A DNA stretch of 35,000 bases from Neocallimastix lanati (nom. inval.) (lineage: Eukaryota > Neocallimastigomycota > Neocallimastigomycetes > Neocallimastigales > Neocallimastigaceae): assembly GCA_016946835.1 (NCBI GenBank), contig JACVTC010000005.1, forward strand, positions 545,001 through 580,000, written 5' to 3'. The stretch's first letter is position 1. Each line of letters starts with the position of its first letter. The position numbers were made by a program, and so were the translations under genes. A model generated the notes under the pieces. It was not told where the DNA came from. It saw nothing but the letters and a program-made list of their open reading frames with translations, and ran no database searches. Positions 1 through 9,810 of this stretch are shown here, piece by piece.

Positions 1-418
1 AATAATAATTAAATAGAAATATTTTTATTCTTTGTTTCTATAATTATAATGATTTTAATTATTATTAACTATCCTAGTTTTATATCTTCATTCACTTCTT
101 TTATTATTTTATATTCCTCAATAAATTTTTATTATATGATAATCAAAAATAAAATATAAATAGAAAAAAAAAAATTTTTTTTTTATGATTTTTATTCTTT
201 TTTTTTTTTTTTTTTTATTATTATTATTTTATTATAAGTGTATAAAAAAATTATTTTTTTATTTTTAACTTAACTTCAAAGATTTACTTATTAAATTTTA
301 TAAAATTGTTTTTAATAAAAATTAAAAAAAAAAAAAAAGGCAATTTTTTTCATTTTTTCTTAATTAAAATAATTTTACTCGTAATTATGTAAAATTGCCA
401 ATTTATCTAAAAATTTAT
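1..418. other. A/T-rich spacer downstream of ERD2
   Basis: This stretch lies 3' of the minus-strand ERD2 gene. It consists of A and T tracts (for example a long T run near 200-216 and an A run near 324-338). No open reading frame, RNA gene or clear terminator can be supported in it. It presumably includes the ERD2 3' untranslated region. Confidence 0.7.
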
Positions 419-1642
419 TTATGCTGGAAGAGAGAATTTTTGTCCCTTAAATACCCTATTAAATATTATGAAATAAAAAAAATTTTTTTTAATAAATTTT
501 ATTATAAAATTATAAAAAAACCTTTAAAATTATAATTATAATAAATTAATAAATATGACATATGTGATACTTACTTGGTAATATATATATATAAGAAATC
601 AGAATAAATTGCAGTTTGAACAATACCCGATATAACAACAATCCAGTAAATTTGATGGTCAACAAAGTAACGCCAGATCCAATTTAAAATATATAAGGCA
701 CGGTATGCACCTAAGGCGAATAAATAATGACTAGTAATGGTTTCAGCTTCACCTGTACGTTGCATTTGGAATAATTGTGGAAGAATGGCAACAGCTTCTA
801 AGTATATAGAGAAAGTCCATAAAATCTAATATTTGAATTTACCAAATGAATAAATATATATTTAATTACTTTAATTAATTTCATTTTTATTTTTATTTTT
901 ATTTCTATTTTTATTTTATTTGGATTTTTTCTCTTTTACACTTTGAATATTAAACTATTAAAATTAAATATATTAATAAACTTACTTCCATGACAGAAAA
1001 TTCATAGTTAAAGATTAATGCTAAAATAAGGCAAGGAACAATTAAATATTGGATCTTGAAAGTATCTAAGGATGGTTCCCAAGTAGCCTTGAATTTAAAT
1101 TTCATTAAGTAAACAATGTAGAAAGAAGTGGCAATGAAGAAAATCTTCATAAGAGTGTTATATAATGAAATAAAAGTGGTAAATAAATCAAGATAACGGG
1201 TACAGAAAACAACAACATATAAAAGTTGAGACTTGAATGAAATACCTTATTTTTTAAAATAAAAACAATAAATATCACTTAATACATCTTTCACTTTATT
1301 ATAATTTACTTTAGAAAAATAATAAAAATTAAAAAAAAAAAAAATAATAATTCTATTCTCTCTTTAATAATATGTTTGAATAATATTTCATTTTTCATTT
1401 CTAAATATTTATATTAATTAATTTATTCCAATTTATATTCCAATTTATATATATATATAACTTTATAATTCCATCTACAATTGTATCTAAAATAACAAGA
1501 AATTTATTTCTTTTATTATGTACTTAATTTTTTTTTTTAATTATAATATACCTGCGGCAGATCTAGTCTTGGTTATCTTCAACAAAAGTATTATGATTGA
1601 AATCAAATGCATTAAATCAGCAACTAATCTAAAAAGATTCAT
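419..1642 (-). CDS. ERD2: ER lumen protein-retaining receptor (KDEL/HDEL receptor), four exons
   Basis: This is the seven-helix Golgi/ER membrane receptor that binds the C-terminal K/HDEL signal of escaped ER-resident proteins and returns them in COPI vesicles. The exon model on the minus strand is 1642-1552, 1245-986, 825-575 and 455-419. It gives 639 nt, that is 212 residues plus stop, the same length as human KDELR1. The protein starts [13 protein letters not shown] and contains [52 protein letters not shown] and the hallmark [20 protein letters not shown]. It ends [12 protein letters not shown], matching the family tail KVLKGKKLSLPA. All introns are GT...AG (donors gtatat, gtaagt, gtaagt; acceptors aag, tag, tag). 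A reading frame ending at 571 stops at TAA only because it reads into the last intron donor (gtaagt at 574-569). The family, the exon phases and the total length all agree, so the assignment is firm. Confidence 0.95.
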
Positions 1643-2811
1643 TTTCTATTAATTTTTATATTTAAATTTTAAGAGGTATTAAAAATAATATATATTAAAT
1701 AAATATAGAAATTTATAATTAGTAATTATTGATATAACATATAAAAATATTGATATTTAATAATATAAAAATTATTTTAATTCATCATATTCTAAAATAA
1801 TTAAATAACCTCAAATTCAAATTAATAATCTACTTTTAATTAAATTTTAAATTTTTTTTTTTTTATTTCAAGTATTTAACTACTTTGAAATTCAAAAACT
1901 TCTATTAATAAAGAAAGTCTTTCTTTTATTCATAATTATTTATTTTTAAATTTAATATATCTTTTATTATTATTTGCCTATTTTCATTATTTTAATTTCA
2001 CACTTTTCATAAAAAAAAAAAAAAAAAAAAAAAAATAGTCTAGTTTTAAATAGAAATAAATATTTCCATCACAGTATCCTTTATTTAAATTGGTTATATT
2101 GATTTAAATCTATAGTGAATAACTTACGTTAAAATACTTCTAATTAAACTCTATAAAAATAAATAATTTGATTCTTTAAAAATTTATTTTAAATTTATTA
2201 TAGTTTTTCAATTTTTTTTTTTTTTAAAAAAAATATATTTAGATTTTAATCTTTTCTTTTTTATTTTTTCTAATGCTTAAATTTTATCTTTAAGTTATTT
2301 ATTTATTTTTTTAAAAAAATACTTCTATTGCTTTTATTTATTTATTTATTTATTTTTGGAATTATTTGTCAAATGAAAAAAAAAAAAAGAAAAAATAAAA
2401 AAATAAAATAAAAGTATATTTAAATAATAATTTTAATAATTTTTATTAAAAAATTATTTTAATATAAAAAATAATTATTACTCTATTATTATTTAATATA
2501 ATTATTTTAATATTATTATTTTAATATAATTATTTTAATATAATTATTTTTATATTATTATTTATTTATTTATTATTATTATTATTTAATTACTATTATT
2601 AATTTTTTTTAAAAAAAAAATAAAAAATAATTTAATTTCTTTAAACTTTTTTTTTATTTATTATTATTAGTAATATATTGATTGTCATTACCATACAGAT
2701 ATATATCCTATTATATTTATATTAACATTTATTATTATATAAATTAATTAAAACATATCCTTAATTTTATTTATTCATTTATTTATTTTTAATTAAAACA
2801 TATCCATAATT

Positions 2812-2882
<71 letters not shown>

Positions 2883-3869
2883 TTTTTTAATGTATCATCT
2901 TTATTTATTATCCATTTTCATTTATTTTATATATTTATCCTTTTTTTTTATATATATTTATATTTTCATTTTATATTACATTGGTTTACAATAATTTACG
3001 TACGTAGGATATCTTTGAATATTCATAATATTTTAAAATGAAATTAATTTTAAAACAAATTAGTATTATTTAAAATTATCTATATATAATGATGTAAAAA
3101 TGAAAAATGAAAAAGTTTTATTTTTTAATCATTTATTCCAAAAAAAAAAAAAATAAAAATAAAATAATAATAATAATAATACATAAACACTTTTAATACT
3201 TCTTTTTTTTTTTATTTATTTATTTGTTTATTTAAATAGATAATATATATATCATATAAAATTAACCATAATATACTAAATTCCACATTTTATAATATAC
3301 AAAGTTATATACTTTTTTTTTTTAAAAAAAAAAAAAAAATTAATTTCTCTAATAACCGTTAAGGAGAAAAAAAAAAATCAATTAAACTTGAAACTTGGTC
3401 TAAAAATTTTAAAAAAAAATTAAATAAATAATATCGTAAATTATAATTATTAATTATTAGGAATAAAAGGAAAATAATATTTTGATAATGCTAATTAACT
3501 TTTTTAAATTAACTAACAATTTACTATTTCTTTTATGTTAAATATAGTTTTTTACTCTATGTATTTTTGAATAAAAATAATGAATTAACAATACTATGAT
3601 AATTAAAATAATGTATAATTTATTAATTTTTATAAATTTATTATTTTACTAAATAATAAAGTTTTTCATTATTATTTAGGAATATTTTATTATTATGAAT
3701 GGTTTAAAAAGGCGATTCCTTATTGTACATCAATTGTATACAAATTTCCTACATTAATTTAAAATTTAAAAAAAAAATTCAAAAAAAAAAAAAAAGAATA
3801 AAATAATGAAAGTAAAAAAGGAGAAGTGATAAAAAAAAAAAAAAAAAACTCGCTTTATTAGAAATTTAG

Positions 3870-3907
<38 letters not shown>

Positions 3908-4150
3908 AAATATAAAATAAAATTAAATATCATTATAAAATAAAATAAAAATAAAAAAACGTTTTTCCTTTTTTTTACTTTTTTTTTTAAGGATAATCAA
4001 AAATAATAATAATAATAATAATAATAATAGTTTTTTTTTTGTGGTTAAACTTTCAGTTGTAAAAGTATCATTGGTTAAAACGAAGTTTAATATAATACCA
4101 AATAAAATTTAAAATGAAATTTAATAAAATTTAAAAAATATATATAATAC
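1643..4150. other. A/T-rich intergenic stretch, no gene seen
   Basis: This region upstream of ERD2 holds only A/T-rich sequence. It has A runs near 2011-2035 and 3871-3904, and a (TTTA)n array at 2811-2886. A short direct duplication of about 43 bp (around 2747-2789 and 2790-2832, sharing an aaaacatatcc core) lies just before that array. A palindrome TACGTACGTA sits near 2998-3007. No coding exon, tRNA or conserved element could be recognised. The ERD2 promoter is expected near 1643-1900, but no specific element is identifiable. Confidence 0.6.
2811..2886. repeat. (TTTA)n microsatellite
   Basis: About 18 near-perfect copies of the tetranucleotide TTTA/ATTT run without interruption here. It is a plain microsatellite in intergenic DNA. 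Confidence 0.95.
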
Positions 4151-4587
4151 ATAATAATTAATAATTAATAATTTATAATTAATAATAAATAATTAATAAT
4201 TAATAAATAATAAATAATTGAATAATAAATAATAAATAATAAATAATTGAATAATAAATAATAAATAGTTAAATAATAAATAATAAATAATAAATAATAA
4301 ATAGTTAAATAATAAATAATAAATAATAAATAATAAATTATAAATAATAATAAATAATAAATAATAAATAATAAATAATAAATAATATAATAAATAATAA
4401 ATAATAAATAATAAATAATAAATAATAAATAATAAATAATAAATAATTGAATAATAAATAATAAATAATAAATAATAAATAATAAATAATAAATAATGGA
4501 ATAATAAATAATAAATAATAAATAATAAATAATAAATAATAAATAATAAATAATAAATAATAAATAATTGAATAATAATTAATAATT
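4150..4587. repeat. AAT/AAAT compound microsatellite array
   Basis: More than 400 bp of alternating aataaat units, occasionally interrupted by aattg, aatgg or aatagtt variants that recur at intervals. The interruptions give it a weak higher-order structure, as expected from local duplication of blocks within the array. Confidence 0.95.
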
Positions 4588-5165
4588 AATATATTTAATG
4601 ATAATTATTAAATTAATTTTTATTCTATATTTATTTATTTAATGATGAACTTATTGGTTATAATTTAATTAATGAAAAGGTCAATTTTTTTATATTAGCC
4701 AAGAAAGATAATACTAGTAAAAATTTATTTATAAAAGGGATAAATCTTAGTAACCAAATAACCAATAATAAGGAATTATAAAACTTAATAATATTGTTGT
4801 AAGAATAAGAAGGAAAATTATTATTAAGTACTTCTATTTACTATGCTTTTTTACTTTCAGTATTATGAATTGTTATGAATGAATAAGCATTGAAACGCTA
4901 TACCCATATGCGTGGAATGAATGGAGTATAGGAATGGCATTCTGGACGCCGTGAATACAATGCTATATACATTGTGCTAGTTAATTTTGAGTTATATAAA
5001 ATTTATTAAATAATATATACAATATATAATATTTAAAAGAGAAAAAGTGTATATTAAATTATATTATTACATAACTTTTTTATTACTATTTGTTCAAATA
5101 TATATAAATATTTCTATATATTTTTTTAAATGATTTTATATTTTTCTATTATTTTAACTTTTTGT
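4588..5165. other. Non-repetitive intergenic island with inverted repeats and a higher-GC patch
   Basis: This part is less repetitive than its surroundings. An 11-bp perfect inverted repeat (TTATTGGTTAT at 4651-4661, ATAACCAATAA at 4758-4768) lies about 100 bp upstream of a patch (about 4880-4980) with clearly more G and C. The patch contains GAATGGCATTC (4932-4942) and ACAATG-CTATATA-CATTGT (4957-4975). On the minus strand the patch reads as a 24-codon ORF beginning MYIALYSRRPECH at an ATG near 4971 and ending at a TAG. No family is recognised. It could be a decayed coding fragment, a small RNA or part of a mobile element. Confidence 0.4.
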
Positions 5166-5167
5166 AT

Positions 5168-5710
5168 AAAATTAAATGAATGAATATAATAAAAATATTT
5201 AAAAAATAATAATAATAATAATAGATTTAATTATGATCAAAAATCTTAAATATTTCTAATTAATGATTATTAGAGTTTTTTTTTTTTTTTTTTTTTTTTA
5301 TTTTAAATAGATTAACTTTTTAATATATATTGTTTAATAATTAATTTTAAATAACAATTAAAATTTTAATATGTTTTATGAAAAAATGAAAATAAAAGCT
5401 TAGATTTATATTATAATTTTTACTTAAATTAAATGAATGAATATAATAAAAAATTAAAAATAAAAATAATAATAATAATAATAATAATAGATTTAATTAT
5501 GATCAAAAATCTTAAATATTTCTAATTAATGATTATTAGAGTTTTTTTTTTTTTTTTTTTTTAAATAGATTAAAAAAAGAAAAAATAATAATAATAATAA
5601 TAATAATGATAACAGATTTAATTATGATCAAAAATCTTAAATATTTCTAATTAATGATTATTAGAGTTTTTTTTTTTTTTTTTTTTTTTAAATAGATTAA
5701 CTTTTTAATA
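5168..5710. repeat. Three-copy diverged tandem repeat with (AAT)n and poly(T) flanks
   Basis: A core of about 50 bp, starting agatttaattatgatcaaaa and ending gattattagag, occurs three times at about 5223-5275, 5489-5541 and 5614-5666. The copies are almost identical. Each is preceded by an (AAT)n run and followed by a long poly(T) tract and then tagatta. Copies 1 and 2 also share the segment before the AAT run (ttaaatgaatgaatataata at about 5173 and 5431). The segment following copy 1 has a diverged match near 5936-5985. The spacings (about 266 and 125 bp) suggest successive unequal duplications. No coding potential is apparent. Confidence 0.85.
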
Positions 5711-6119
5711 CATATTGGTTAATAATTTTAAATTTTAAATAACAATTTTAATTTTAATTATAATAATACAAAATAGAAAATAGAAAAAAAAAATCTTTTT
5801 ATATAATTTTTTATAATTTTTTTTTATCTACTATAATTTATAATATATATAATGAAAATTTTTAAAAATAAAAAGTTCAGTTTTATATATAATTTATAAT
5901 TATTAGGTGTTATTTTATTAATATTATTATTCTATTTTAAATAGATTAATTCTTTAATATATATTGGTTAATAATTAATTTTATATATTAATTTTAAAAA
6001 TATATGAATGAAAAATGAAAATAAAAGAGTTTAGTTTTTATTTAATTTAGTATTAATTAGTTTTTGCAAAATTTGCATTTTTAAAAATATGAGTTTATTA
6101 AAAAATAATTAATAAAGTG

Positions 6120-6332
6120 TTGATATTGCTTATATAGTACTAATTCTAAATATTATAAGAAATTTAATACCATAATAGCAATAAATAATAATTACGCATA
6201 AAAGTGTGCCTATAAATCTATAGATTTATGGTTTCCCTTTTATGAGTAACTAAAAAAAAAAATTGATGATGTAAAGCCTTCAGTATCGGAAGAAGGATTG
6301 TTAGATAGCTAATCACATGTTCTGCAGTTAAC

Positions 6333-6368
<36 letters not shown>

Positions 6369-6495
6369 AACATTCATTATTAATATTACAAAAAGTTAGC
6401 AGTCATTCTACCTTTGTAGATATATATACATCTTTATCAAAGAAAAAATGAGAAACTCTGTATAAATATCATCACAATGGAATGGACTGCTGATA
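6120..6495. ncRNA. Hairpin-rich island, possible structured non-coding RNA (strand unknown)
   Basis: Several independent inverted repeats are packed into about 375 bp. TATTGCT near 6124 pairs with AGCAATA near 6177. A two-tier hairpin at 6197-6244 has CATAAAAG/CTTTTATG outside and the perfect palindrome ATAAATC-TATA-GATTTAT inside (6212-6229). CCTTC/GAAGG pair at 6277-6296. A third unit at 6398-6491 has arms AGCAGTCATTC and GAATGGACTGCT, with one bulged base, enclosing a CTTTG/CAAAG and AGAT/ATCT hairpin. No protein frame is open. The paired arms suggest RNA structure or a small inverted-repeat element. It matches no snRNA, tRNA, 5S or SRP RNA that I can recognise. A TGATGATG resembling a C box occurs near 6264, but no suitable D box is nearby. 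This is an inference from pairing only. Confidence 0.3.
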
Positions 6496-6953
6496 ATTAT
6501 TCATTAAAAGTATAAAAATCATTAAAGCCTTTATTAAATAAACATTATAAAATAGTAGTGCAATTTAAAAGGAAAATAGGTTTGAAGTCTCTTGTATTTG
6601 AATAGTATCATACTTTAAAAAAATATATTAAAATTATATTCAGATTAATAATAAATAATTAAAAAAAAGTAATAAAATTTTAAACCTAACCATTTTACTA
6701 TTGTGGTTTAAAAATTTTAAATAATAAAAGAAATTTTTAATATAGTAAATAAAATAATAATAATTAATAAATACTTTTTTTTATCATTTTATTTATTATT
6801 ATTATTATTATTATAAAATTATAACAATTTTTAATAAAATTATTTAAAAATTATAATTATTTTATTTCTTCTTTCTATTCCTATTTTTAAAATTTTAAAA
6901 GAAAATGAAACTATTATAAAATATCTTCAATTTGAAACAAAGAAAAAATTACC

Positions 6954-7010
<57 letters not shown>

Positions 7011-7470
7011 TATTTACTATACGCACAGTAGCTTTCAACATTTACATAGTTATATGGTATATAAATATAGAAAAAAAAAAATATAGAAAAAAAAAAAAAG
7101 TACTTTTCATTTATGACATAACCTGGAAATAATTATTTTTTTTTTTTATCCTATAAGAACAAAGCCAACAACCTCTTTCTTATTGGCCTTAACCTTAACA
7201 TTACCTTGACATCTTATTTTATTTTATTTTTTTTTTTTTTTTTTTTTTTTTATTCTATAAGAGTAATAACAACTTCTTTCAAATGACCTTAACTTTTCAT
7301 TCATTTTTATTTTTTTTCCCCACGCTTTAATTTTTATTTAATTTTATTTAATTTTATTTAATTTTATTTTATTTTATTTTATTTATTTTCATTTTTATGA
7401 AATAGGATAAAAAATAAATAAATAAATACATATATAAATATATAAATAAATAAGTAAGCAAACAAACAAA

Positions 7471-7557
<87 letters not shown>

Positions 7558-8000
7558 ATATATATATACACTATATACTTTTAGAAGGTAAAAATGGGTT
7601 TTATGATAAATATTTATTATTATGTATTAATAACTAACCTCAGATTTATAATTAAAGTAAAACCAGTTCTATTAATACAAGAACTGTGGCTAAATTTAGA
7701 TACATGTTAATTTATTTAATTAATGTATTACATAATATTCATCGTATATTCATCGTATATTCATATTAATTTAATCTAATTTAACATTTATTTTTATATC
7801 ATAACATATACATTATACACATTATATCAGAAATTCTTTTTGGTTACAAATTTTACAAAAAAAAAATTAAATTGATCCTTTCCATCTATTAAATGAAATA
7901 AAAATAAGAAAAATATAAATTACCAAATGAGTACAAAATAATAAAAATAAAAAAAAAAAATAAAATAAAAAATAAAAAATTAAGAATATTATAATTATTA

Positions 8001-8005
<5 letters not shown>
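6496..8005. other. A/T-rich intergenic stretch, no gene seen
   Basis: This contains an (AAT)n run at 6955-7010, poly(T) tracts near 7228-7250, a TTTTA-rich stretch near 7330-7385 and the (AAAT)n array listed separately. The part at 7100-7300 carries two related pieces (ctataagaacaaagccaaca... and ctataagagtaataacaa...), each followed by a CCTTAAC-like motif, possibly an old local duplication. No gene could be recognised. Confidence 0.55.
7425..7566. repeat. (AAAT)n microsatellite
   Basis: An uninterrupted run of aaat units from about 7467 to 7560 is preceded by degenerate units (aaac, aagt). It is a plain microsatellite. Confidence 0.95.
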
Positions 8006-8035
<30 letters not shown>

Positions 8036-8066
8036 GAATAGGAAGAAGAATTCACTTTCCATGGCT

Positions 8067-8117
<51 letters not shown>

Positions 8118-8148
8118 GACTAGGAAGAAGAATTCACTTTCCATGGCT

Positions 8149-8203
<55 letters not shown>

Positions 8204-8236
8204 GACTAGGAAGAAGAATTCACTTTCTATGGTTTT
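8006..8236. repeat. Tandem triplicate of poly(T) plus a 34-bp unique segment
   Basis: Three copies of a 34-bp segment (ggactaggaagaagaattca at its left end, then ctttccatggctaa) lie at 8035-8068, 8117-8150 and 8203-8235. Each is preceded by a pure T run of about 29, 48 and 51 bases. Copy 1 differs from copy 2 by one base near the start (ggaatag versus ggactag). Copy 3 differs near its end (ctatgg versus ccatgg). On the minus strand each unit is a short unique sequence ending in a long poly(A), like a reiterated polyadenylated 3' end. No open frame of meaningful length exists. Confidence 0.9.
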
Positions 8237-9524
8237 ATTTATTAATTATTAAAAAAAAAAAAAAAAAAATTAAAATGCAAAAATACATTATAAATAATTT
8301 TTTTTTTTTTTGAATAAAAAGTTAAGACTTCCATAATAAAGTAATAATATGATATTCGATAATATATATTAGTTATTAGTACGTTATGGATCTATATATA
8401 CTGTATCTATGATAGTTTTAAGCAGAATACTTGAACTTTTATCGCTTATATAACTGTAGATCTTAGATTTTAGGTCTTTAGATTATTATTAAAACACGTG
8501 ACATCTATAAGTAAAGCTATCATAAATAAGATAGAATTATGATAGAATATATCACTATAATATTCATAAATAAAAGTTAATAAATATCAATAAATACTTT
8601 GGTATAAATATCGTATATAAATATTCATTACAAATATCTTAACTTTGATAGAGTAGTTAGAATTATTAATTATATAGTTATAGTGATATTAGTTACATCC
8701 ATACTTAAACGATTTATTTAGTTTAAATAACAATTATTTGAATGATTGTATTATTTTATTTAGTAGTTAGACCGTTAGTTATAACTATGATTTATCAATG
8801 AGATAAATGAATTAATAGTATATAATAAGTATTATTATAATTATTATATAAATCCAAATTAAATCAATATGAAATATATATATATATATATATAGAATAA
8901 AATAGTTAAGTTATAATATATAAAATCAGATATAGCTGATCTTGATATTATATCTTAAGTTATCACTATCATTAAAGTGAAAAAAAAAAGAAAAATACAT
9001 TATTAATTTATTAAAAAAAAAAAAAAAAAATAAAAAATAAAGTAACAACTGTAAAGGTGTAGATGGTTGTAAAGATCATTAAACTCTTTCTTCACCCTCA
9101 ACTTAAGAGAAAATATTATTAGAAAAATTTTTTAATTTCCGTAGATTCATGTTGTGTTAAAGAATAATTATATTATTTTTTATTATTTTTATTATAATTT
9201 TTATTATTTATTAATTTATTTTATTTATTTATTTATTTATTTGTTTATTGATTTTAAAACGATCATTATTCAATATTAAATAATTATGATTTATAAATAT
9301 TATTATTATTTTTTAAAAATAATAAATTCTTTAATAATAATAAAAATCTATTTAAATCATTTAAAAAAATAAAAAAAAAAAACTAAAAAAAAAAAAAATT
9401 TTATATTAAAGAACTTCAATAACAATTTAAAAAAGAAAATAAAATAAAAAAAGAAAGACAAATCAATTTGAAAAAAAAAGTAAAGTATAATTTTTTTTTC
9501 CTTTCAATTTTATATTTAAAATTG

Positions 9525-9576
<52 letters not shown>

Positions 9577-9602
9577 TATTTTTATCATAAACAAATAATA
9601 AT

Positions 9603-9634
<32 letters not shown>

Positions 9635-9810
9635 ATTTATTTATTAAAAATGTTTAAATTACTTATTATTATCTATTTATTTATATTAATATTTATATTT
9701 TATTAATTTATATATTTTATATAAGATTTTATGAAGATTAACATTTTTTTTTTTTTTTTTTTTTTGGTGAGACCTTCTTTTTTTAATTATTTTTATTAGT
9801 ATTTAATAGT
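8237..9810. other. Intergenic stretch; 8336-8975 is of higher complexity
   Basis: From 8336 to 8975 the sequence is A/T-rich but not simple. It has short inverted repeats such as ATATCACTAT (8549-8558) against ATAGTGATAT (8680-8689), and ctatgatag near 8410 against ctatcata near 8519. It could be an eroded mobile element such as a solo LTR, but no terminal repeats or target-site duplications could be fixed. From 9000 to 9810 it is mostly A and T tracts, with pure T runs at about 9531-9574 and 9608-9634, and includes the 3' flank of the SH3 gene. Confidence 0.45.

Noticed and set aside
7867-8055. Minus-strand frame of 62 codons (poly-Lys then hydrophobic)
   Set aside because: It is the translation of the poly(T) tract and A/T spacer; codon use reflects base composition only.
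8006-8236. CRISPR-like array (34-bp repeats at regular spacing)
   Set aside because: The spacers are pure T runs and the host is clearly eukaryotic.
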